Of a DNA stretch of 50,256 nucleotides, positions 28,535-36,500 are shown in pieces. This DNA comes from Mariniblastus sp. (GTDB lineage: Bacteria > Planctomycetota > Planctomycetia > Pirellulales > Pirellulaceae), in the NCBI GenBank assembly GCA_023300235.1, contig JALZWN010000063.1, positions 1-50,256 on the forward strand, given 5' to 3'. A program made the translations under genes and the position numbers. The notes beneath the pieces are model-generated. The model was not told the origin of the DNA and ran no database searches. It saw nothing but the letters and a program-made list of their open reading frames with translations. Within the stretch, counting starts at the first letter, position 1, and the number at the start of each line of letters is the position of its first letter.

Positions 28535-29443
28535 ATGACCTCAAAACTAATTCAGCGTAGCCCCTTCGTAAATTGGCTGTTCGCGGTCGACCGAATTCTA
28601 CGCGGCGAATCGATTCCGCTAGATCCGCACGAACAACGTGACTTCCAAATTCCGATCTTCGGAGTTTCGGTGGTCGTGATTGCGATGGCGGTGACTTACG
28701 GCTTTTGCATGGGCGTGTTTTCGCTAATCCACGGCGCCGAAACCAGCGAGTACTCCCGAGCGTTAATGCAGACGTTTGCCTCGATGACCAAAGTTCCGTT
28801 GCTGTACGGCCTGACTTTGATGATCACCTTTCCGTCGCTGTACGTTTTCAATGCCTTGATCGGATCGCGATTGAAAGTAACGCCAGTCTTCAAGCTACTA
28901 ATCGCTTCGCTCGCGGTTAACTTGGCAGTCTTGGTTTCATTGGGGCCAATCTTAGCTTTCTTCTCCGCCAGCACACCGAACTACTCGTTTATCGTTCTTT
29001 TGAACGTCGCCATCTTTGCGATCGCAGGCGTACTGGGCCTGATGTTTTTGGTCCAAGCGTTAAACCGTTTGGCAAACGCGACGGCCCGGCACCTCAACCA
29101 GAATGAACAACCAGAACGGCCCGATACTCCACTGGCGTCCACATTGCTGGCGAGCAGACAAGCGGCTCAGACAACCAACGCCGTCCCTGATCACCAACAC
29201 CCTATCGCAGCAGCAACCTTGGTTCCCAGTGCTATTCAATCAAGCCCAAAACTCCCACTCAATCGATACGTAAAAAAAGTGTTCGCTTGCTGGATCTTGG
29301 TCTTCGGCCTAGTCGGCGCACAAATGGGATGGGTACTGCGACCGTTCATTGGCTCTCCCGACCTACCGTTTCAATTCTTCCGACCTCGTGAGTCGAACTT
29401 TTTCGAAGCGGTCACTAACGCTTTCTGGCAGATGTTCGCTTAG
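28535..29443 (+). CDS. Multi-span membrane protein, first of a tandem pair
   Basis: Membrane protein of 302 residues with unknown function. Hydrophobic segments lie at about 46-66, 92-112, 126-148, 154-178 and 247-267. The region after about 178 contains a polar loop (to about 240) that is missing in the downstream paralogue. It shares with that gene the pattern K-V-P-L-L-x-x-L-T-L-x-I, P-S-x-x-x-x-N-x-L-x-G and the C-terminal V-L-R-P-F-I-G-S-P-x-x-x-x-x-F-F-R. The two genes are 23 bases apart and very probably arose by duplication and are co-transcribed. Confidence 0.8.
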   Translation: MTSKLIQRSPFVNWLFAVDRILRGESIPLDPHEQRDFQIPIFGVSVVVIAMAVTYGFCMGVFSLIHGAETSEYSRALMQTFASMTKVPLLYGLTLMITFPSLYVFNALIGSRLKVTPVFKLLIASLAVNLAVLVSLGPILAFFSASTPNYSFIVLLNVAIFAIAGVLGLMFLVQALNRLANATARHLNQNEQPERPDTPLASTLLASRQAAQTTNAVPDHQHPIAAATLVPSAIQSSPKLPLNRYVKKVFACWILVFGLVGAQMGWVLRPFIGSPDLPFQFFRPRESNFFEAVTNAFWQMFA

Positions 29444-29466
29444 TCGCGGCTAAACACGAGAACATC

Positions 29467-30210
29467 ATGCAGTCATTAAGCGAAATCTCAGCCTGGACTT
29501 TTGGCACGATCGACCAAGTGCTATCAGGGGCCTCAGCCAGCCCAGCGATCTCCAAAAACAATCGAGCTCAATCAAAAATCCGCCTTCGCACCGCCGCGTC
29601 GATCGTATTGATCGCCGGCTTGGCTTACGGAACTGCGATGGGATGCTACGCGGCGGTGGCCAATCAACGATCGTGGTCAGAGCAGTGGTTGCAGATGCTG
29701 TTTTCGGGCGTGAAGGTACCGCTGTTGATTTTGACAACGCTACTGATTGCGTTGCCAAGTTTTTTCATCTTGAACACGCTATTCGGATTGCGGCAACAAT
29801 TCAACGAATCGCTAAAAGCCATCCTCATGGCTCAAGCGGGCCTCGTTATTATTTTACTCTCACTGGCTCCCATCACGTTGTTTATTTACGTTTCGGTATC
29901 GCCAATGCCGCAAGCATACTCGCTGGCCGTGCTGTGGAACGCCGTTGCCTTTGGCAGTGCCAGCGTCGCGGCTCAACTTTTGTTACAAAGAAATTACCGC
30001 CAGCTAATCCGGCAAGATTCCAAGCACCGTGTCATGGTGCGGATTTGGATTTTCATTTACGCATTTGTTGGAATTCAAATGGCGTATGTATTGCGTCCTT
30101 TCATTGGCAGTCCATCCAACGAGATTAGTTTCTTTCGCGAAGACCCTTTTCAAAATGCTTATGTAAAAATCTCGCAGTTGATTTGGTCCGCGATGGACCT
30201 GTGGGGGTAA
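29467..30210 (+). CDS. Multi-span membrane protein, second of a tandem pair
   Basis: Membrane protein of 247 residues, unknown function, paralogous to the gene at 28535. Hydrophobic segments are at about 41-63, 80-103, 116-140, 148-170 and 192-212. Shared with its neighbour are K-V-P-L-L-I-L-T-T-L-L-I, P-S-F-F-I-L-N-T-L-F-G and Y-V-L-R-P-F-I-G-S-P...F-F-R, at the same relative positions. It lacks the extra polar loop. This is recognised from visual alignment only; I cannot name the family with certainty. Confidence 0.8.
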   Translation: MQSLSEISAWTFGTIDQVLSGASASPAISKNNRAQSKIRLRTAASIVLIAGLAYGTAMGCYAAVANQRSWSEQWLQMLFSGVKVPLLILTTLLIALPSFFILNTLFGLRQQFNESLKAILMAQAGLVIILLSLAPITLFIYVSVSPMPQAYSLAVLWNAVAFGSASVAAQLLLQRNYRQLIRQDSKHRVMVRIWIFIYAFVGIQMAYVLRPFIGSPSNEISFFREDPFQNAYVKISQLIWSAMDLWG

Positions 30211-30438
30211 GCTCAGTTCGCCCAAAAGTCCTCAGACAAACGTTTTAAACGCCTCCTCTAAAATCTGCCAATACAAAAAGCCATCTCGTTGCGAGCCACC
30301 ATTACTGTTCGGCGGGCACGAGCATTTATTTCGCATGTACCGCCGCAGTCGATTCACGGACAAATTGCAAGCTGCAGAATGCAATCTACAATGCTACAAG
30401 ATACTTCATACGCCAACCTTCGTTACTAAGCCACACCT

Positions 30439-31563
30439 GTGTTGCCGACAACTTCAAACCACCCACTTTCTCGCGGTCGCCGCCCAGCCTCTTTAAGCTC
30501 GCTGCGCGGCTGGTTTGTACTGGCGGTCGGTTTGCTGTCGCTGCCAGGTTGTTTGACCAAGCAAGAAAATGAACTGGTCGTTTACTCGGCGCTCGACCGT
30601 GAGTTTTCGCAACCGGTGTTAGCAGACTTGGGCGAAGAACTACAAATGCAGGTCCGCGTCAAATACGATCAAGAGTCCAACAAAACAGTCGGGCTGGTTA
30701 CTGAACTCATTCAAACGAAACAGAATCCCAAAGCGGATGTTTTCTGGAACAACGAAATCTTACATACGATCCGGCTTGAGCGACTCGGGTTGCTCGAGCC
30801 GATCACCGAAGCGAATTTGAATCGTTTCCCACAAGCCTACCGTTCACTGACGGGGCATTGGTGCGGGTTTGCCGCGCGGGCGCGGGTTTTGATTGTGAAT
30901 ACTGATTTGTTGCCCGACCATACGCAACGCCCCAACTCCATTCACGATTTGGCCGATCCCAAGTGGGCTGGCAAGTGCACGATGGCTCGACCTGTTTTCG
31001 GAACGTCCGCCACGCACGCCGCTGTGTTGCTAAGCTCGCTCGGTGATGAACAAGGCATGGAACTCTTAACCGCCATGACCAACAACGCGGCAATCCAAGG
31101 TGGCAACAAACAAGTCGCGCAAAAAGTTGCCGCCGGTCAATTTGCCTTTGGTTTAACTGACACGGATGACGCGATGATCGAGATCGAAAAAGGGGAACCA
31201 GTAGCGATTGTGTTTCCGGATCAGCGAGACAACCAATGTGGAACATTGTTGATTCCCAACACGCTGGCGATCATCAAAAACGGGCCGAACCCACCCCGGG
31301 CCCAACAGATGCTCTTGAGATTGTTGAACGCTGACACTGAAACACGGCTGGCGGCAGGTGACAGTGTCCAAATGCCATTGGCGAATGACACCGATCCCGA
31401 AAAACTTGCTGAAGTCACCGCCAAGTGGCTTTCGGCGGCAATGCGTGACGAAGAAAAAATAAGCAACCTATCCAAGTTAAAAACCATGCCCGTCGACTTT
31501 AACGCGGCAGCGGATTGCTGGGACCAGCACAAACAAGCATTGAGCGATCTGACGATCCAGTAA
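30439..31563 (+). CDS. Fe(III)-type ABC transporter substrate-binding lipoprotein
   Basis: Predicted periplasmic binding protein of 374 residues resembling AfuA/FbpA/FutA iron-binding proteins. A signal ends in L-S-L-P-G-C with the lipidated cysteine at 38. The body starts E-L-V-V-Y-S-A-L-D as in the family and shows W-N-N-E, G-F-A-A-R-A-R-V-L-I-V-N and D-L-A-D-P-K-W-A-G-K, typical for these proteins. Start is GTG at 30439; a TTG at 30442 is next. No permease or ATPase gene is adjacent, so it is an orphan or works with distant partners. Substrate could be iron or another anion-associated ligand. Confidence 0.85.
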   Translation: MLPTTSNHPLSRGRRPASLSSLRGWFVLAVGLLSLPGCLTKQENELVVYSALDREFSQPVLADLGEELQMQVRVKYDQESNKTVGLVTELIQTKQNPKADVFWNNEILHTIRLERLGLLEPITEANLNRFPQAYRSLTGHWCGFAARARVLIVNTDLLPDHTQRPNSIHDLADPKWAGKCTMARPVFGTSATHAAVLLSSLGDEQGMELLTAMTNNAAIQGGNKQVAQKVAAGQFAFGLTDTDDAMIEIEKGEPVAIVFPDQRDNQCGTLLIPNTLAIIKNGPNPPRAQQMLLRLLNADTETRLAAGDSVQMPLANDTDPEKLAEVTAKWLSAAMRDEEKISNLSKLKTMPVDFNAAADCWDQHKQALSDLTIQ

Positions 31564-31970
31564 GTTGGCCGAATCGAATGCGGAAGCTTCGGATAGGGGC
31601 GGCGAGTTCAGCCGAAACGCTACCAAGGTGCATATCCTGTCCCATGCAGCTGGCCCATGCCCGCCACTTTCACGCGGTCGTCGATTTTCAGCCAGTCGAT
31701 CCCACTGCCCAAAGAGGCAGCGGAATCAGGAGGGGCGAATCCACTTGAACGGATCTGAATTTTTCTTTGCCGAGGGGGCCATGCCGGTTGAGCAACTTAG
31801 CTAAAGTTGGTAGCGTATTCGGCTTCGCTGAAGACAGTTTTCGGTGATGTTTAGAATATAGACTCGGTCATCACCAAAGGTGCGACCGGATGAGCTTACC
31901 GTGTCCGTCTCCGAGCGAATATCCATCGTTTTATGAGACGACCCCAGAACCGTTTTATGAGGAAAAGAAA
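31564..31970. other. Spacer before the pentapeptide-repeat secreted protein
   Basis: This 407-base gap holds no convincing gene. The words CGTTTTATGAG(A/G) occur twice shortly before the start (31926-31936 and 31951-31961). TAGAAT at 31852 is a possible -10 with a poor -35. Confidence 0.4.
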
Positions 31971-32639
31971 ATGAAGAAGTTTTTCGCCGCAGTTTGCTGC
32001 ACGTTGTTGATCGCTGGTACATCATTCGCCCAAGAAGCAGCTCCTGTTGCCGCACCAGCGGTTGTGGCAGTTCAAGCCGTTGCAGCGGACGCGGCTCAAG
32101 CCGTTGTAACCGAAGCAGCTCAAGCGGTCGTGCAAGAAACCGCTCCAGCAGTCTCACCTGCAGTCGTAACACCTGTTGTTTCTGAAGTTGCTCCAGCAGC
32201 TGTTCCAATGACATCTGACATCGTTGCAGGAACAGTTGTCAACGCTCCAATGATCAGTGCCCCAATGGTTAGCACTCCGATGGTCGGCACCCCGATGGTT
32301 AGCACTCCAATGGTTAGCGCTCCAATGGCTAGCGAGTACTCAATGGTTCCAGTTCAATCAGATTGTGGTTGCAGCGGGACTCCCGTGATGAGCCAATCAT
32401 TTGCCTCGGCTCCGCTCGTTTCAGCTCCTGTTGTCTCGTCACCAGTAGTTTCAGCTCCTGTAGTTTCTGCTCCATTAGTTTCTGCTCCTGTAACTTCATC
32501 ATGTGGCTGCGGCGCTGCAACTGCTCCGGCACCAGCCCCTGCTGCAATTTGCTGCCAGCCTCGTGAACGTCGCCAAATCGTTCGCGGTGCAGTATCAAAC
32601 TTGCGTTCACGTCGTAGCGCTAAGTGCTGCTGCAACTAG
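31971..32639 (+). CDS. Secreted Ala/Val/Pro-rich protein with two six-unit pentapeptide blocks and Cys-rich tail
   Basis: Exported low-complexity protein of 222 residues, function unknown. The ATG at 31971 follows GAGGAAAAG and gives a good signal peptide M-K-K-F-F-A-A-V-C-C...S-F-A-Q, cleaved near residue 20. An Ala/Val-rich section (21-70) precedes two blocks of exactly six pentapeptides: [AT]-P-M-x-[SG] at 92-121, and [AS]-P-[VL]-[VT]-S at 147-176, separated by a spacer with C-G-C. The C-terminus has C-G-C-G, C-C, a basic segment R-E-R-R-Q-I-V-R-G-A-V-S-N-L-R-S-R-R and a final K-C-C-C-N. A wall, matrix or fibre component is conceivable. The gene ends in a strong terminator. Confidence 0.8.
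   Translation: MKKFFAAVCCTLLIAGTSFAQEAAPVAAPAVVAVQAVAADAAQAVVTEAAQAVVQETAPAVSPAVVTPVVSEVAPAAVPMTSDIVAGTVVNAPMISAPMVSTPMVGTPMVSTPMVSAPMASEYSMVPVQSDCGCSGTPVMSQSFASAPLVSAPVVSSPVVSAPVVSAPLVSAPVTSSCGCGAATAPAPAPAAICCQPRERRQIVRGAVSNLRSRRSAKCCCN
32244..32333 (+). repeat. Six-unit pentapeptide block 1 (15-bp units)
   Basis: Six consecutive 15-base units encode A-P-M-I-S, A-P-M-V-S, T-P-M-V-G, T-P-M-V-S, T-P-M-V-S and A-P-M-A-S. Confidence 0.9.
32409..32498 (+). repeat. Six-unit pentapeptide block 2 (15-bp units)
   Basis: Six consecutive 15-base units encode A-P-L-V-S, A-P-V-V-S, S-P-V-V-S, A-P-V-V-S, A-P-L-V-S and A-P-V-T-S. The unit differs from block 1 at the third position (V/L rather than M). 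Confidence 0.9.
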
Positions 32640-32724
32640 TTTGTAATCGCTGTCAGCTGAGCCAGTTTTTTATCGCTCGACTGAACGCAGAAACATCGCG
32701 GCAAACGCCGAAATCTGATATCCT

Positions 32725-32758
32725 AAACGTCGTTTGTAATTCACAAGCGACGTTTTTT
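32725..32758 (+). terminator. Strong Rho-independent terminator
   Basis: A 13-bp stem AAACGTCGTTTGT (32725-32737)/ACAAGCGACGTTT (32743-32755), with one G-T pair and a 5-base loop, followed by TTT. It lies 86 bases after the pentapeptide-repeat gene. Confidence 0.9.
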
Positions 32759-32803
32759 AATGCCTCTGCCTAGCAGGGAAGAGTCCTGTTTGGGTTGATT
32801 CAA

Positions 32804-34093
32804 ATGACCGTCACACTACTTAACACTAAAACACTCCTCCATTGGCCTTTGGCGGTACTGCTGTTCATCGGAGCTACGACTTCAGCGAACGCTCAGCAAT
32901 ATTTGAAGCCCCAAACCCCTCAAGCGACGAAGCAAAACCCCGGTGATGCAGCGCAGGGTAGGCAGGTGCCGATTATCTCCAAGCCACCTTTGCGTCCGAA
33001 TCAACAAGTCAATATTTTTGACATCCCGAGCCCGCGATTGTTTAATCCGCAAAGCTGGATTGTTGATTTGACCGGTTCCGTGTCGCCAGAAGCGGTCGAT
33101 TACATCGACCGAGTTTGCGATGAGGTTAACGCCGCAACAAAACGTGAAATGTGCGTGGTCGTTGTTGATCGGATTCAAGGGGACAACCACCGAAATTTTG
33201 CAAAGGACCTGTTCAACGACTGGGGCGTGGGCAACTCAACCGTTCCGATTTTCTCCGGCGATTGGTCCAACAACGGGATCATGCTGTTTTTTGCGTTGAA
33301 AGATCGAAAAGTCGAATTGATCCTCGGCGATGGTATCGATAGCCCCAAACAACAAAAAGTCGCTCAAAAAATCATCGATGACCAAGTCCTTCCCAACATG
33401 GATGAAGGCGCCCCCAATTCAGCGATGTACCAAGGCATCCGCGCCTGTGCGACTCAGCTGATTGGAGTCTCCGACATGAAGGCACCGGTCATGCTACCTT
33501 CTGCAGTCGGAGAAATCGCCCAACCTCGCGGGCCGCGGCGACAACAACGCGGCCCCGTGACTTGGTGGCCATGGCTGGCCGGCGGAGGATTGATCGGCGG
33601 CTTCGGCTTGCTGATCGGGGGTCGCCACTACTACCGATATCGCTCTCGCCAATGTGAAAAATGCAAGATCGACTTGATCTTATTAAAAGAAGATGAAGAC
33701 GATCAGTTCCTAGATCCAGGGCAACAAATCGAAGAACACCTGGGCAGTGTGGACTACGACGTCTGGGCGTGCCTTGAATGCGAAGAAGTCGTCTGCAATC
33801 GCTACGGCAGTCTGTTCACGCGGTACTCACGCTGCCCCGATTGCCGCTACACGACAGTGCACAAAATCGAATCGACGATCGTTTACGCAACTTACTCACA
33901 TGGTGGTAAGATCTTGGTTCGAGAAGACTGCAGGCATTGCGATTACCATCGCCGCTATACTTATCTGACTCCTCGAAAAGTCAAAGCTACGTCCTCCTCT
34001 AGCGGATCTAGCTTTGGCAGTGGATCGTCTCGTGGTAGCAGTGGATTCGGCGGTGGAAGATCGTCCGGCGGTGGAGCCAGCGGCAGTTGGTAG
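32804..34093 (+). CDS. TPM-domain membrane protein (YgcG-like)
   Basis: Predicted envelope protein of 429 residues. A signal peptide (about 10-31, ending A-N-A-Q) is followed by a TPM domain (about 85-225; V-D-Y-I-D-R-V-C-D-E and G-N-S-T-V-P-I-F...N-N-G-I-M-L-F-F-A). A membrane segment lies at about 252-273 and then a Cys-rich, probably zinc-binding region (C-E-K-C-K, C-L-E-C, C-P-D-C, C-R-H-C; 284-390). The C-terminus is Gly/Ser-rich (F-G-G-G-R-S-S-G-G-G-A-S-G-S-W), typical of the family. TPM-domain proteins have been linked to photosystem repair and phosphatase activity elsewhere; here the role is unknown. TTG at 32795 is an alternative start. Confidence 0.85.
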   Translation: MTVTLLNTKTLLHWPLAVLLFIGATTSANAQQYLKPQTPQATKQNPGDAAQGRQVPIISKPPLRPNQQVNIFDIPSPRLFNPQSWIVDLTGSVSPEAVDYIDRVCDEVNAATKREMCVVVVDRIQGDNHRNFAKDLFNDWGVGNSTVPIFSGDWSNNGIMLFFALKDRKVELILGDGIDSPKQQKVAQKIIDDQVLPNMDEGAPNSAMYQGIRACATQLIGVSDMKAPVMLPSAVGEIAQPRGPRRQQRGPVTWWPWLAGGGLIGGFGLLIGGRHYYRYRSRQCEKCKIDLILLKEDEDDQFLDPGQQIEEHLGSVDYDVWACLECEEVVCNRYGSLFTRYSRCPDCRYTTVHKIESTIVYATYSHGGKILVREDCRHCDYHRRYTYLTPRKVKATSSSSGSSFGSGSSRGSSGFGGGRSSGGGASGSW

Positions 34094-34153
34094 TTGATCT
34101 TAATTTTAAACCCACCATGGGTTTGAGATGCCCAGACCAGATCAGATTAAAAC

Positions 34154-34918
34154 TTAAACCTCGAACACGTCGCTCGAACCGTAGCGATCGGCGACGTGGA
34201 TTGTTAGATCGTCGCCCAAGATCTGCTGGTGGATTTCCCGGGCTCGATTAGGGTCATTGTTCTCTTCGGACAAATGACAAAGACAGGCCCACTTTAGCCG
34301 ATCGGTATTGGCGGCTTTTAACAAGTTAGCCGAGTCCTCGTTTGAAAGATGGCCGCCGACGCCACTGATGCGTTGCTTCAAGCTTTCTGAATACGGCCCG
34401 TTGGCCAGCATCTGAGAATCATAGTTGCTCTCAATCACCACCGCGTCCAGCGACTCAAGCACTTCTTTGAGACCTTCAAACACATGCCCCAAATCCGTCA
34501 AGATTCCAACTCGGCTTTCGTGATCTTCCACCACAAACGCGACCCCATCAACGCTATCATGAGGAGTCGGAACGGTGTGTACTGTCACGCCACCAAAAGA
34601 GATCGAATCACCAGCGGCGAACAATCGTACCCGATCGAGCTGACCAAGTTTTTGCCGACTAACGGCCCCCAGAGTACGACGAGTAATATAGATCGGCAGG
34701 TCGAACTTTCGCGTAAAGACTCCCATGCCGCGAGTATGGTCGCTGTGGTCGTGCGATATGAACAGACCTTGGGCATCACGAATTTCGCGTCCGTGTGCGG
34801 CTAATCTTGTTTCGGCCTGCTTGCCGCTGATGCCCGCGTCAAAGACTAACGAGACATCTCCTGATTCAACGAAAAAGCAATTGCCGTTACTTCCAGATTG
34901 TAACGATACAACTCTCAT
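34154..34918 (-). CDS. Metallo-beta-lactamase-fold hydrolase (WalJ/YycJ-like)
   Basis: Cytosolic metal-dependent hydrolase of 254 residues, similar to WalJ/YycJ proteins of Firmicutes, which have been linked to nuclease-like functions and cell-wall signalling. The start M-R-V-V-S-L-Q-S-G-S-N-G-N-C is the classical N-terminus of this subfamily; the frame is open 39 residues further upstream but those residues do not fit. The metal motif H56-D-H-S-D-H61 is present, with further ligands in P-T-P-H-D and L-T-D-L-G-H, and C-L-C-H-L-S-E at the C-terminus. It converges with the TPM gene. Confidence 0.88.
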   Translation of the reverse strand: MRVVSLQSGSNGNCFFVESGDVSLVFDAGISGKQAETRLAAHGREIRDAQGLFISHDHSDHTRGMGVFTRKFDLPIYITRRTLGAVSRQKLGQLDRVRLFAAGDSISFGGVTVHTVPTPHDSVDGVAFVVEDHESRVGILTDLGHVFEGLKEVLESLDAVVIESNYDSQMLANGPYSESLKQRISGVGGHLSNEDSANLLKAANTDRLKWACLCHLSEENNDPNRAREIHQQILGDDLTIHVADRYGSSDVFEV

Positions 34919-35198
34919 GCTGGCTATTTTGCCCGAAGACAGCACTGGCGCGAAGGTGACCGACGCTCCGAATCCAATCAACTCAAAACTTTTGATCGAC
35001 CGCGCAGCAAAAAAGACCTTGGCACAACCGGCCAAAGTCCAAGAGCTTATCCCAAAACTTTCTCGAGCGACGAATCTTCTACTGCGTCACGAAGTCCTGG
35101 GATAAACACCAAATCAAGATTTCAGAGTTGTCTCACCTAGGTTGTCACAGCGGACCACCGCTGCAAAACAAACCGCAACAAGGGCGGCTATCTCCAGG
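34919..35198. other. Spacer upstream of the WalJ-like gene
   Basis: No convincing gene seen. Together with 35439-35822 it forms a loosely filled region of about 900 bases around the weak call at 35199. Confidence 0.4.
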
Positions 35199-35438
35199 TT
35201 AGGCTCCGCGAATTTTCTCGCCGCGAAGAAAGAACCACCCGCATGTCAACAATACCACCATGACAATCGCCCAGCCATTGAAGTCCAGTTGTGATGCGGC
35301 CTCTTGTAATTGCCACAATAAACGCCTAACAAAATTTTCCACCAAAGCACCTAGCGAATCTAAAAAAAGGATTAGTTGCCCGCATCCAAAACGATACGAG
35401 TCCGTGATGAAACATAGGTTTGAGTTAACGTTCGTCAT
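35199..35438 (-). CDS. Possible small membrane protein (weak)
   Basis: A 79-residue frame with one hydrophobic segment near the C-terminus (about 56-71, ending W-F-F-L-R-G-E-K-I-R-G-A). The membrane segment and the basic tail look protein-like. I find no ribosome-binding site or family, so this may be chance. Confidence 0.32.
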   Translation of the reverse strand: MTNVNSNLCFITDSYRFGCGQLILFLDSLGALVENFVRRLLWQLQEAASQLDFNGWAIVMVVLLTCGWFFLRGEKIRGA

Positions 35439-35822
35439 TTCTTAGCGGTCAGAATCCCCCGTAAAAGAACCCCGTCGGTAGAGTTATTCCGATCACCGCC
35501 GGTTGTATCGGTTATCCGGGATGACTAACTAGATTCGCTGCATGCCGAAGCTTGCCCATGAAGCGGCCGCAAAAGAATCAAACAAAATCTGTTCTTGGCT
35601 CGCTTACGCACCCAACCTCCTGCCAAATCGACCTAAAATCCAAAGCCCCCATCAACCCGGATGAATCCGCTTTACAATTCCGGAAGTTCCTGCAAGTGGT
35701 CGCCCGACGCGTCAGCAAGGATTTCCACGGGTTCCTCGCCAACACGCAGGGCACCAGAACACACAGATTCAAAAACTGATTTGCCTTGCCTCACCACCGC
35801 TTTAACTTGCAGAGCCCATTGC
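35439..35822. other. Spacer before the NYN-domain gene
   Basis: The NYN gene frame stays open upstream from 35661, but those residues are not conserved-looking. Nothing else is recognised in this stretch. Confidence 0.4.
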
Positions 35823-36500
35823 ATGGATTTGATCATTGACGCCTACAATTTGATTTTCCAGTGTGGCCTAGAGGGGCCGCAGCGGAACCCAGCGTCGATC
35901 ACCAAGTCTCGCAACCGCTTACTCCAGCTTTTATCCAGCCTGCTACCGGCAGAGCAACTGGCTCACACCACCGTCGTGTTTGACGCCAAGCGCCTGCCTA
36001 AACAAGAATCTCAAATCGAATCGCACAAGCGAGGCATTCGAGTTCTATTTGCCGTTGGCTATGAAAGTGCCGACGAAATGATCGAAGAACTGATCGCAGC
36101 ACACAGCCACCCAAAAGATTTACTGATTGTCTCCAGCGACCACCGCATCCAAAATGCCGCCACCCGTCGTAAAGCCAAAGCGATCGACAGCGACGTTTGG
36201 CTAGATAAAATCGAGAATCAACATGCCCGCGATACAGACCAAGCGACGGAAAGCAAAACGAGCCAGCCACAACAGACTCGCACGCACAAACGAGTCGACT
36301 CAGAAACTAAATCACTTGACTGGCAAGCCGAATTCGGAATCGACAACCAGCAAGCGTCCGACGAACTAGTCCGCGAGATCGAGACTGAGCTAGGCCTCCA
36401 CGGACCCGATACCGACGACGTGGAACAAGACATCAATGAGGTCGAACATGAACTCAAAGATGTCGATTGGATGCAAGAGTTTGGCTTTGACGACGACTAA
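35823..36500 (+). CDS. YacP-like NYN-domain protein with acidic tail
   Basis: Predicted RNase of the PIN-like NYN superfamily, 225 residues. The N-terminus M-D-L-I-I-D-A-Y-N holds the first catalytic aspartates (D2, D6); V-V-F-D-A (about 48-52) and D-L-L-I-V-S-S-D-H-R-I (about 98-108) supply the others. This is the layout of YacP/Rae1, a ribosome-associated mRNA endonuclease in Bacillus. The C-terminal third is an acidic tail (H-E-L-K-D-V-D-W-M-Q-E-F-G-F-D-D-D) not found in YacP, with D-W-Q-A-E-F-G and D-W-M-Q-E-F-G as short repeats. The ATG at 35823 fits the domain start. Its stop overlaps that of the opposite gene. Confidence 0.85.
   Translation: MDLIIDAYNLIFQCGLEGPQRNPASITKSRNRLLQLLSSLLPAEQLAHTTVVFDAKRLPKQESQIESHKRGIRVLFAVGYESADEMIEELIAAHSHPKDLLIVSSDHRIQNAATRRKAKAIDSDVWLDKIENQHARDTDQATESKTSQPQQTRTHKRVDSETKSLDWQAEFGIDNQQASDELVREIETELGLHGPDTDDVEQDINEVEHELKDVDWMQEFGFDDD

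Noticed and set aside
27934-28560. A 208-codon plus-strand frame overlapping the zinc-ribbon gene and the membrane protein start
   Set aside because: It is antisense to a gene with clear Cys motifs and overlaps the next start; the residues show no fold or family.
34108-34124. AAACCCA-CCA-TGGGTTT as a terminator between the TPM and WalJ-like genes
   Set aside because: The stem is only 7 bp with a 3-base loop and no T-run follows on either strand.
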